7,566 bases of DNA from Candidatus Uhrbacteria bacterium RIFCSPHIGHO2_02_FULL_57_19 (GCA_001791115.1 MGDZ01000059.1:8362-15927); one strand, 5' to 3'. Positions 1 to 5,753 are shown, counted from the first letter of the stretch. The notes: a model not told the origin generated them from the letters alone. Program-made: numbers and translations.

Positions 1-475
1 AGAACACCCACTTGGCTTTTTCCAAAAGCAGGGCGTCCGCGAAAACCAGCAGAGCTCCGCCCACCGAAACTCCCAAAGCGATTTCCTCCCTGAATCCCGA
101 GACAAAAGCGGTTATTACCACGAGCAAAAACAGCCAAACGTGAATTTCCGTGAGCAGTCCCTCGGCTCGGTTAAGTTCGCCCCAGAAACTCTGAAAGGGA
201 TCCAATCCGGCCGCGCCGGCGGCGATCCTGACCGCCAAAAACAAACCCCAAAAAAGAGTCAAAGGATGAAAAACGATCTTTGGCCATCCTGCCGATAAAA
301 TCAGCCAAACCGTCGGCGCCAGCAGGACATCCACCACGGCTCGAAAAATCAGCACCTTTCCAGAGTTAAACGGAAGAAGGAATCCTTTGGCCACAAACAG
401 GGGCAGCAGTAGGATGATGATAATGCCGGTTCCGAGCGCTTTCCTGGCCCATTCCGTTTTTCTTTCATCGGTCAT
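1..475 (-). CDS. O-antigen ligase/polymerase-family membrane protein, N-terminal part (cut by window edge)
   Basis: An ATG at 473-475 opens a minus-strand frame that stays open for 158 codons to base 1, so the C-terminus lies outside the window. The start is supported by a Shine-Dalgarno-like AGGATGG about seven bases upstream and by a charged N-terminus (MTDERKTEWARKA) before the first membrane helix. Hydrophobic segments fall near residues 16-30, 42-60, 71-90, 110-127 and 132-152. The motifs LLPFNSGKVLIFR (33-45) and GLDPFQSFWGELNRAEG (90-106) match the pattern I know from the N-terminal half of Wzy/WaaL O-antigen ligase family proteins in candidate-phyla bacteria, which join glycan chains to lipid or protein acceptors at the outer face of the membrane. 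The catalytic loop is not in the window. The gene follows the pilin terminator, so it probably has its own promoter. Next to pilin genes it could be a pilin glycan transferase, which is inference only. Confidence 0.72.
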   Translation of the reverse strand, partial: MTDERKTEWARKALGTGIIIILLLPLFVAKGFLLPFNSGKVLIFRAVVDVLLAPTVWLILSAGWPKIVFHPLTLFWGLFLAVRIAAGAAGLDPFQSFWGELNRAEGLLTEIHVWLFLLVVITAFVSGFREEIALGVSVGGALLVFADALLLEKAKWVF

Positions 476-509
476 AGCGCACCCATCCTAACAGAAGGAT
501 TTGGTAAAC

Positions 510-542
510 AAAAACCGTCCCGCTAAGCGGGACGGTTTTTTT
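510..542 (-). terminator. Rho-independent terminator closing the pilin array
   Basis: A perfect 9-bp GC-rich stem, ccgtcccgc (515-523) and gcgggacgg (527-535), closes a 3-base loop. A-runs and T-runs flank it: five A on the left and seven T on the right. Read on the minus strand the stem is followed by five T, so it can end transcription arriving from the pilin gene that stops at 552. The structure is nearly symmetric and could also work for plus-strand transcripts, although no plus-strand gene is seen. Confidence 0.88.
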
Positions 543-551
543 GCTTCACGA

Positions 552-1040
552 TTATCTGGCTACCTTGATGGTCTCGCCGCGCTCCGGGTCGCAAGCGCCG
601 ACAATGATGCGGCCGCCGGTAGTCTTGTCCACGTAGTAGTCGGTGTTGCCGGCTGATCCATAGGCGGGGTCGGGAGGAATTTCCGAGAGATAAGTCTCAA
701 CCAGCGAAGGTGAAATGTCGAGACATGAGGTCTCTGCCGGGCTGGTTGCCGTGCAGGTAGAGTCGCAGCCGCTGGTATAAGTGCCCAACACCTGGACCGA
801 GCCGGGCGAGTTGTCGATTCCACTCGGGTAGTTGCCCTTGAAGTCAGTGGTGTATTCCAGGATGGCCTCCAGGATGTCGCGGACGTCTTCACGCCTGACC
901 GCGTTCCTGGCCTCGGCAAAGCGGCGGACCGGGTCAACGGCAATTAGAATCACGGCAAATAGAATGGCGATGATTCCGATGATGATCAGAAGTTCAATCA
1001 GTGTGAAGCCCTTTCGATTTCGGAAATCAACGCCTTTCAT
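552..1040 (-). CDS. Type IV pilin-like protein, copy 1 of 4
   Basis: A 162-residue prepilin. The leader MKGVDFRNRKG ends in Gly and is followed by FTLIELLIIIGII, the class III prepilin signal: cleavage is expected between G11 and F12, and Glu lies at mature position 5. The hydrophobic helix continues to the DPVRRFAEARN segment that begins the globular part. Mature Cys residues 81, 85, 95 and 139 are shared by all four paralogues in this window, as is the closing segment NTDY...GRI.VGACDPERG. The start is supported by TGAGGA (1044-1049) just upstream of the ATG. It is the last gene before the terminator and lies 37 bases after copy 2, its closest relative. The N-terminal helix and GspG-like size suggest a fibre subunit or major pseudopilin, but which pilin class it belongs to cannot be settled here. 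Confidence 0.93.
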   Translation of the reverse strand: MKGVDFRNRKGFTLIELLIIIGIIAILFAVILIAVDPVRRFAEARNAVRREDVRDILEAILEYTTDFKGNYPSGIDNSPGSVQVLGTYTSGCDSTCTATSPAETSCLDISPSLVETYLSEIPPDPAYGSAGNTDYYVDKTTGGRIIVGACDPERGETIKVAR

Positions 1041-1077
1041 ATTTCCTCAGCTTTTAAGAAATAAGGATATTCAAATT

Positions 1078-1566
1078 TTAGCGCGACACACTGATGCTCG
1101 CTCCCCGCTCCGGGTCGCAGGCTCCAACGAGAATCCGGCCGCCGGCGGTCTTGTTCACGAAGTAGTCGGTGTTGGCCGCCGAACCGCTTCCGGGGTCAGC
1201 CGGAATGGCTGAAAGATAGGTCTCGACCAAAGAGGATGTCAGGTCAAGGCAGTCTGGCCCAACTCCCGTAGTGGCTGTGCACTGGCCGCCGCAACCCGTG
1301 GTTTTGGTTCCCAAGATTTGGCTGGTACCTGGCAAGTTATCAATTCCCGCAGGCAGGTTGCCCTTGAAATCAACGGTGTAAGTGAGAATTGCTTCCAAAA
1401 TGTCCCGGACATCCATCTGCCGCACGGCGTTCCTGGCTTCGGCAAAGCGGCGGGCCGGGTCAACAGCGACAAGAATCACGGAGAAAAGGATGGATATGAT
1501 GGCGATGATGATCAGCAACTCAACCAGAGTAAAGCCCTTCCGATTCTTGATAAGATTGCCAATCAT
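1078..1566 (-). CDS. Type IV pilin-like protein, copy 2 of 4
   Basis: A 162-residue prepilin with leader MIGNLIKNRKG followed by FTLVELLIIIAII; cleavage is expected after G11. The leader ends NRKG exactly as in copy 1, and the region RRFAEARNAVR..DVRDILEAIL is almost the same in both. The four Cys residues are conserved, with the first pair spaced CxxxC (CGGQC), and the protein ends with GACDPERG plus a short basic tail. It has the best ribosome binding site in the array, GGAGGA at 1571-1576, four bases before the ATG. A promoter-like extended -10 element lies 50 bases upstream, so copies 2 and 1 may form their own transcription unit ending at the 510-542 terminator. That could allow much higher expression of these two than of the genes upstream. 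A fibre subunit is the likely role. Confidence 0.93.
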   Translation of the reverse strand: MIGNLIKNRKGFTLVELLIIIAIISILFSVILVAVDPARRFAEARNAVRQMDVRDILEAILTYTVDFKGNLPAGIDNLPGTSQILGTKTTGCGGQCTATTGVGPDCLDLTSSLVETYLSAIPADPGSGSAANTDYFVNKTAGGRILVGACDPERGASISVSR

Positions 1567-1570
1567 AGTT

Positions 1571-1576
1571 TCCTCC
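1571..1576 (-). promoter_or_regulatory. Strong Shine-Dalgarno of pilin copy 2
   Basis: The minus strand reads GGAGGA, then AACT, then ATG. Copies 3 and 4 of the array and the PilM-like gene have no comparable site, so copy 2 should be translated more strongly than its upstream neighbours. That relative strength is inferred from sequence match alone. Confidence 0.6.
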
Positions 1577-1616
1577 GTCGCATCTGCGACTTAATTATAA
1601 GTTATCCACAGTTGAT

Positions 1617-1625
1617 ATTATAACA
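1617..1625 (-). promoter_or_regulatory. Extended -10 promoter for pilin copies 2 and 1
   Basis: The minus strand reads TGTTATAAT, a perfect TGn-TATAAT extended -10 element. It lies in the only sizeable gap of the pilin array (1567-1659), 50 bases before the copy 2 ATG, giving a predicted leader of about 43 bases that contains the GGAGGA site. No good -35 hexamer stands at 17-18 bases; the nearest match, TTGATG, is 20 bases away. This is tolerable for extended -10 promoters. A second TATAAT without the TG lies at 1594-1599. A DnaA-box-like TTATCCACA lies at 1602-1610, just downstream of the predicted start site. Confidence 0.5.
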
Positions 1626-1659
1626 CATTTTAACAGCCAGCACATCAAAATCTTTTTTG

Positions 1660-2136
1660 TCACCTGGCCACCGAGATGCCCACGCCCAACTCCGGATCGC
1701 AGGACGTTACTCGGATGCGACCGTCGGCGTCCTTGTTCAAGGCGTAGTCGGTGTTGGAAACCGTGCCGCTCTTAAGGTCCTTGGGAATTTCGGCAATGTA
1801 ACCGCCGACTAAAGCCGAGGACAGGTCCAGACAGGAAGAGACGGTGGTGGTAGCCGTGCAGGTAGTATCACAACCTGTGGTGGCTGTGCCTAAAACCTGA
1901 CTCGAGGTGGTTATGGCGTCGATTCCCGAGGGGTAATTGCCCCCGTTGTCGGTCATGTAGGTCAGTACCGCCTCGACCAGGTCGCGGACGTCCTCAAAGC
2001 GGTTGGCGTTCCTCGACTGAGCAAAACGCCGGGCCGGATCCACGGCGATAAGCACGATAGAAAACAAAATAACAATGATCCCGATGACCACCAAAAGTTC
2101 GATGAGAGTAAAACCCCTTCCTTTCATGTCGTCCAT
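1660..2136 (-). CDS. Type IV pilin-like protein, copy 3 of 4
   Basis: A prepilin whose signal is KGRG followed by FTLIELLVVIGII. The start is uncertain. ATG at 2136 gives leader MDDMKGRG and 158 residues, close to the size of its paralogues, and is preferred here. ATG at 2127 gives a 5-residue leader. GTG at 2172 would give a 20-residue leader containing a Cys, with only a weak upstream site. All four array Cys residues are kept (CDTTC, SCLD, SCDPE), but this copy is the most divergent: IAEIPKDLKSG replaces the LSxIPxDPxxGS of the others and VTSCDPELG replaces VGACDPERG. It stops with TGA at 1660-1662. No terminator separates it from copy 2, so read-through into copy 2 is expected in addition to the promoter between them. 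Confidence 0.88.
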   Translation of the reverse strand: MDDMKGRGFTLIELLVVIGIIVILFSIVLIAVDPARRFAQSRNANRFEDVRDLVEAVLTYMTDNGGNYPSGIDAITTSSQVLGTATTGCDTTCTATTTVSSCLDLSSALVGGYIAEIPKDLKSGTVSNTDYALNKDADGRIRVTSCDPELGVGISVAR

Positions 2137-2182
2137 TATATTACCACACTCGTGGCCTGACCCGTACTCCACAACCTATCCA

Positions 2183-2680
2183 CTACCTCTTCACCTGCAC
2201 CGTTACCCCCACCTCGGGATCACAGGCCCCGACCACCAGCCGGCCGCCGGCCGTCTTATCCATAAAATAATCGGTGTTGCCCGAGGTTCCTGATCCCGGA
2301 TCAATGGGAATGGCCGAAAGATAGGCCTCGACCAGGGAACCGGACATGTCCAGGCAGGCGGTCTCGGTTCTGGTGGCCGTGCAGGTGAGGTTGCAGCCAG
2401 TGGTATTGGTTCCCAACACCTGGCCTGATCCGGGCAGGGAATCGATCCCCGAGGGCAGGTTGCCCCGATTATCCACCTGATACTGGAGGATGGCCGAGAG
2501 AATGGAGGAGGACTCGGCGAACCTGGCGGCGTTCCGCGCCTCTCCGAAGCGCCGGGCCGGATCCACGGCCACCAGGATCACAGCGAAAAGAATGGTGATG
2601 ATGCCGATGACAATCAGCAGTTCCACCAGGGTGAAACCGCTCTCCCCTCCGTTCGATGAATTGCCTTTATCAGTTCCCAC
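2183..2680 (-). CDS. Type IV pilin-like protein, copy 4 of 4 (first in transcription order)
   Basis: A 165-residue prepilin with leader MGTDKGNSSNGGESG followed by FTLVELLIVIGII; cleavage is expected after G15. The leader is longer and less basic than in copies 1 and 2. The start is GTG at 2678-2680: an in-frame TGA lies two codons upstream and there is no later start before the signal, so GTG is forced. No Shine-Dalgarno is visible, and the PilM-like gene stops only 14 bases before, so translational coupling is likely. The four Cys residues are present (CNLTC, ACLD, ACDPE), as is the paralogue signature VEAYLSAIPIDPGSG. The helix after DPARRFGEARN diverges: FAESSSILSAIL replaces the DVRDILEAIL type. 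Like its paralogues it is a candidate fibre subunit. Confidence 0.92.
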   Translation of the reverse strand: MGTDKGNSSNGGESGFTLVELLIVIGIITILFAVILVAVDPARRFGEARNAARFAESSSILSAILQYQVDNRGNLPSGIDSLPGSGQVLGTNTTGCNLTCTATRTETACLDMSGSLVEAYLSAIPIDPGSGTSGNTDYFMDKTAGGRLVVGACDPEVGVTVQVKR

Positions 2681-2694
2681 AAATCAAGATCGTC

Positions 2695-4779
2695 TTAACC
2701 CGGCTCGGCCCTGGCCGTGACTGTGAGCATGACCAGCCCGGTATCCTCTTCGTATTGGGTGACGATGAATTTCCAATCTGAAAAAACGTAGACCGACGCT
2801 TGTTCCGCGGGCAATTCCAGCGCGGAGCGGCCCACCGCCTCAAGCGCCGCGGCGTCCAGAGACACTGCCCGGACCTTGGAGGTGGCCTTGACCTTGGGCG
2901 AGGCAACCTCCGCGCCGCCCTGCGGCAGTTCGGAAGAGGCAATCGAATAGAAAACGGCTTCGGGAACCAGTATCTGTCCGGCTGGCAGTTCCAGCGCCCA
3001 GACCTCCATGGCGCTCCGAACAATATCCTCGCGCAAGGCGTTCAAAATCCGCTGAACATCGGCTTCGGCCACGAACCCGACCTCCCTCACCCCGCCGGTC
3101 ATGTCCCCAGCGGATTCGGCGTAAATCTTGTCCTGAAGCGAGACGGACAGGCCGGGAATGGTGAACCGCGACGGGCCGATGTTTCCCCCGGCGCCGGGAG
3201 CGTCGGCGTAAACCTCGGCAGTCACTTCACCCCCGGCCGGCGCGGTGGCCGGCTTCTTCAGGCGGAATAGCACTCCCCCGGCTGAAAGCAAACGGGTGTT
3301 GACTACCAGAGATTGAGCGTTTCCGGTGGTGTTTTTCAAAGTAACCGTGCCCGCGGCCCTCGCTTCCTCGGTGCGCTTCTCCGCCGGTTCGATGGGTTTT
3401 TCAGCCGTACGGACGGTTTCAAGAAGCGTGCCGGGGATGGCACCATCGGCCACCGGCGGCTTGGTGTCGGCCACAGCGTCGAACTGGACAGTCAGTATCT
3501 GCGAAGAAACTTCTGCCGGAGGCGGCCTCGTCACCTGCCGGCGGCCGGACAGCTCTCCGGTGCGCGTCTTCATGTACCAGATGGTTCCCCCGACCAGGCC
3601 GGCTATCCAAACCACCACAATGACCGCCATGATTATTTTTTGTTTGGCTCCGGCCTCCTTGGGCTGTCCCGGTCTTTTGGCCGGCCTCGTCGCTGCCGGC
3701 GCGGGTTCCGGAGCCGTCCCCTCAGCCCTGGCCGCCGCTTCCATTTTACCGATTTTTCGGAGGAAGCTCAAACTCTCGGATTTGGGGCGCAAGGCCAAAC
3801 CCACGGCATTGGCGTAGATAAGCGGTTGGAGTCCGGCTGTTCCCGACGGCAAGGAGGCAACCAGCTTGCCCACAACCGTCGGCCTATCTAAGGCCGCCCC
3901 CAGATATTCAGCGATTCCCGGCAGAAGAGCCGTGCCTCCGGATAGAACCGCGCTCCCGACTTTAATCCCCAGCCGCTTTTCTTCAGATTCAATCAAAGCC
4001 AAGGCTTCTCTGGCCACCGGCTGAATTTCGCTCTGGAGAACCAGGAAAACCTTGCCGCCTTCGGACGTGGGATCCAGCCCGGCGGCCCGTTTTTTAGCCT
4101 CGGCCTTGTTCTGGTCTAGTTTGAGTTTGATGGCCAGTGCCTCGGTGAGCGTCTCTCCACCCACCGCTACGTTGACCGTGGCCCTCAAACCTTCACTGTC
4201 GTGAATGGAAACGATGGTTGTCCTGGTCCCGATGTCCAAAAAAATTGTCGCCTCTCCCGGTTTAGGAACGACCCCAAAAGCCCGAACTAGGGCCCTAGAT
4301 TCGATGTCAAAGGCCGAGACGGCCAAGCCAGCGGCCTGGATGGCTTTGCCCAAGGGTGTGAGGATATCCTTGGGCACGGCGGCGACGAACAGATCGCGGG
4401 TTCCCTTGGCGCCGCGGATCGTCGTAAAGTCAATGACCAGGTCCTCGATGGCAAAAGGAAAAGCCGATTGCGCCGCCCGGAGCGCCTCCATGGGAAGTCC
4501 CTCGTCCTTGACGGCGGTGCTGACCCAGACGGAAAACAGCTGCGATTCGGGCACGTTTACCACCGCCTCCTTTTCGGCGATACGCGAGGGTTTGGCCAGA
4601 GCCATGGCTCTCCCTATTTCCTTGCCCAGCTTGTCCGCGTCCGCCACTCGCCCTCGAACCACCAGTCCGGAAGGAATTTCTACCCGACCCAATGCGACAG
4701 CGGACGGCTTGCCGCCGTCCGAAACTTCCGCCACCTCCACCGATGCGTCAGAGATGTCAACGCCCAGTCGCCGTGCCAT
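2695..4779 (-). CDS. pilM: PilM-like pilus platform ATPase fused to a membrane-anchored baseplate-J-like domain
   Basis: A 694-residue protein in three parts. Residues 1-345 look like PilM, the actin-fold (ASKHA) cytoplasmic protein of type IV pilus platforms: phosphate-1-like LGVDISDASVEVAEV (5-19), phosphate-2-like IFLDIGTRTTIVSI (179-192) and adenosine-type SGGTALLPGIAEYL (280-293). Residues 346-380 form an Ala/Pro/Lys linker, and residues 382-402 a transmembrane helix. Basic residues before the helix place the N-terminus inside. Residues 475-580 resemble a domain annotated as baseplate J-like in candidate-phyla genomes, with TLKNTTGNAQSLVVNTRLLS and GGNIGPSRFTIPGLS as key stretches. Normal PilM is about 350 residues and soluble and binds PilN, so this fusion could replace the PilM-PilN contact. 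The ATG is forced by an in-frame TGA four codons upstream. No clear ribosome site is seen. It lies 14 bases ahead of the pilin array. Confidence 0.85.
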   Translation of the reverse strand: MARRLGVDISDASVEVAEVSDGGKPSAVALGRVEIPSGLVVRGRVADADKLGKEIGRAMALAKPSRIAEKEAVVNVPESQLFSVWVSTAVKDEGLPMEALRAAQSAFPFAIEDLVIDFTTIRGAKGTRDLFVAAVPKDILTPLGKAIQAAGLAVSAFDIESRALVRAFGVVPKPGEATIFLDIGTRTTIVSIHDSEGLRATVNVAVGGETLTEALAIKLKLDQNKAEAKKRAAGLDPTSEGGKVFLVLQSEIQPVAREALALIESEEKRLGIKVGSAVLSGGTALLPGIAEYLGAALDRPTVVGKLVASLPSGTAGLQPLIYANAVGLALRPKSESLSFLRKIGKMEAAARAEGTAPEPAPAATRPAKRPGQPKEAGAKQKIIMAVIVVVWIAGLVGGTIWYMKTRTGELSGRRQVTRPPPAEVSSQILTVQFDAVADTKPPVADGAIPGTLLETVRTAEKPIEPAEKRTEEARAAGTVTLKNTTGNAQSLVVNTRLLSAGGVLFRLKKPATAPAGGEVTAEVYADAPGAGGNIGPSRFTIPGLSVSLQDKIYAESAGDMTGGVREVGFVAEADVQRILNALREDIVRSAMEVWALELPAGQILVPEAVFYSIASSELPQGGAEVASPKVKATSKVRAVSLDAAALEAVGRSALELPAEQASVYVFSDWKFIVTQYEEDTGLVMLTVTARAEPG

Positions 4780-4781
4780 AG

Positions 4782-4794
4782 TTCGACAAGCTCA
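4782..4794 (+). repeat. REP-like half palindrome (TTCGACARGCTCA), copy at the PilM-like start codon
   Basis: The 13-mer ttcgacaagctca differs at one position from the arm of the perfect inverted repeat at 5650-5709. It ends two bases upstream of the PilM-like ATG and occupies the place where a ribosome binding site would be. The minus-strand reading supplies an in-frame TGA just before the gene. No matching inverted partner is seen nearby. Similar motifs are common as dispersed palindromes in environmental bacterial genomes; that statement is from general knowledge, not from a search. Confidence 0.55.
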
Positions 4795-4812
4795 CTACGG
4801 ATAGATGCGGCT

Positions 4813-4818
4813 ATTGTA
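4813..4818 (-). promoter_or_regulatory. Possible -10 element for the PilM-like gene
   Basis: The minus strand reads TACAAT, five of six bases to the -10 consensus, about 34 bases before the PilM-like ATG. It lies in the 88-base gap after the preceding gene. No convincing -35 hexamer is seen at the usual distance, so this is a weak call. Confidence 0.25.
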
Positions 4819-4867
4819 CCCTATTTGAGGATGTTTCTGCATATCTCCTAAAAAAATTATCGAAAAA

Positions 4868-5644
4868 TCAATACTCCTCCCAAAGCGTGGAACTGACGAC
4901 ACCCGATGAGATCAGGGTGACCGAAGCCCGGATGGCGCGGCTGGCGGCGCCCACCGTTGAGGAGGCCGAAACCAAGCGGGTGGTCGGCGAAGTTCCACTG
5001 ACCGTGATCGTACAGGACGAACCGCCCAAAGCCAGAGTGCCTCCGGCGTAGTACCAGTCGCGCCGAAGCCTGATAAGCGATTCATTCATGCAGGAATCCG
5101 CGGCGGCAAAGGCCTCGGCCGATTGGGATTGGACAAAACCAACTTGCAAGTCGGAAAGTCCGAAGGTGGTAAAACCAACTCCAATAGCCACGGCTACGGA
5201 CATGATGATGAGAATGATGAGCAGGGCGGCGAAGCCTGGTGGAGCGTGGAGCGTGGAGCGTGGAGCGTGGAGTCGTTCAATCATGACATAAAGCATCCTC
5301 ATAACTTCATCCACTAGATTTTCGGCCTTGGAATAATCAAGTGTCGTGAAGAGTCGTCGAGAGATCTCGAGTTGTGTCTCGAGCTCCGCTCCGGAACCGC
5401 GCGCGATTGAAAGAAATTGCCTATATTCTGGCCGATGCAATCTCCGAAATCCTTCGGCGATATTTGACGGAATAGAAACCGCTGCTCTACGCATCTGGGA
5501 AACAAGCCCAAACTTCTCATCCGAAGGGAAACGTTCTGTGAGCCGATAAATCTCTTCGATAAGTTCCATCGCCCGTTGCCAGACGACGAGATCGCGATGC
5601 GATTGAGTCTTCATATAATCTGAGACTGTAGAAAAACTCATCAT
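4868..5644 (-). CDS. Four-helix-bundle IVP domain fused in frame to a PilX/GspK-like minor pseudopilin
   Basis: A 258-residue frame of two unrelated parts. Residues 14-125 match the 23S rRNA intervening-sequence protein / four-helix bundle family (TIGR02436, PF05635 type): HRDLVVWQRAMELIEEIY, FGLVSQMRRAAVSIPSNIAEG and ELETQLEISRRL. The family usually begins just before that first motif, so ATG 5614 (residue 11) may be the true start; no good ribosome site favours either. Residues 125-136 (LHAPRSTLHAPP) are encoded by a 7-bp tandem repeat. From residue 137, G followed by FAALLIILIIMSVAVAIGVG is a prepilin cleavage site and helix without the usual Glu at +5. AEAFAAADSCMNESLIRLRR follows, as in PilX-type minor pilins. 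Internal ATGs at residues 116, 118 and 121 could give a pilin with a 17-22-residue leader. The IVP part is about 47% GC over 5281-5640, against 57-75% in neighbouring samples. It could be an insertion that disabled a pilin, or a working fusion. Confidence 0.8.
   Translation of the reverse strand: MMSFSTVSDYMKTQSHRDLVVWQRAMELIEEIYRLTERFPSDEKFGLVSQMRRAAVSIPSNIAEGFRRLHRPEYRQFLSIARGSGAELETQLEISRRLFTTLDYSKAENLVDEVMRMLYVMIERLHAPRSTLHAPPGFAALLIILIIMSVAVAIGVGFTTFGLSDLQVGFVQSQSAEAFAAADSCMNESLIRLRRDWYYAGGTLALGGSSCTITVSGTSPTTRLVSASSTVGAASRAIRASVTLISSGVVSSTLWEEY
5240..5265. repeat. 7-bp tandem repeat (tggagcg) at the IVP-pilin junction
   Basis: The plus strand reads tggagcg three times in perfect tandem, then tggag. 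The array lies inside the fused reading frame, just before the codon for the Gly at the prepilin cleavage site. Seven is not a multiple of three, so a change of one unit would shift the frame between the IVP and pilin parts. The minus-strand unit tccacgc is complementary over six-base blocks to the agcgtg units at 5754-5782. Confidence 0.85.
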
Positions 5645-5649
5645 TATTG

Positions 5650-5725
5650 CCTGAGCCTGTCGAAGGCCTACAGAAGTTGTGCCAAATGTTATCCTTCGAC
5701 AGGCTCAGGAAATAACATTTGGCAC
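5650..5725. repeat. Two interlocked perfect inverted repeats with a REP-like core
   Basis: Inverted repeat A pairs cctgagcctgtcgaagg (5650-5666) with ccttcgacaggctcagg (5693-5709): 17 bp, 26-base spacer. Inverted repeat B pairs gtgccaaatgttat (5679-5692) with ataacatttggcac (5712-5725): 14 bp, 19-base spacer. The left arm of B sits in the loop of A, and the right arm of A sits in the loop of B. Only two bases link the right arms, so the two stems should exclude each other. On the plus strand stem B is followed by five T (5726-5730) and resembles a terminator for that strand. On the sense strand of the operon no T-run follows. Arm 5650-5666 lies five bases before the possible ATG at 5644. Confidence 0.85.
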
Positions 5726-5753
5726 TTTTTCTACACTCTCAATCTTTCTAACT

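Noticed and set aside
832..1212. Plus-strand open frames across the window, some over 190 codons (for example 3313-3891 and 4205-4804)
   Set aside because: They lie opposite well-supported minus-strand genes, have compositions typical of antisense frames in GC-rich DNA, and show no recognisable domains or ribosome sites.
1602..1610. DnaA box as a sign of a replication origin
   Set aside because: It is a lone match with no box cluster, no dnaA, dnaN or parAB gene, and no AT-rich unwinding region around it.
2135..2140. A TATAAT on the minus strand overlapping the ATG of pilin copy 3, which could give a leaderless transcript from the ATG at 2127
   Set aside because: No -35 or extended -10 element accompanies it, and the gene already lies in a compact operon.
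4287..4298. Perfect 12-bp palindrome ctagggccctag within the PilM-like gene
   Set aside because: It is a single copy within coding sequence encoding conserved-looking residues; nothing links it to a function.
4796..4842. A 15-codon minus-strand frame beginning ATG CAG AAA after AGGAG in the leader of the PilM-like gene
   Set aside because: The AGGAG is only two bases from the ATG, the frame is very short, and the predicted -10 element falls inside it, so a leader peptide cannot be supported.
5366..5383. ctcgag-ttgtgt-ctcgag hairpin inside the IVP coding part
   Set aside because: A six-base stem within a coding region is expected by chance often enough, and it codes for the conserved ELETQLEIS segment.
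5270..5614. Four-helix bundle as the Avd accessory protein of a diversity-generating retroelement
   Set aside because: Avd belongs to the same superfamily, but no reverse transcriptase or template/variable repeat pair is seen, and the SIPSNIAEG-type motif fits free-standing IVP proteins better.
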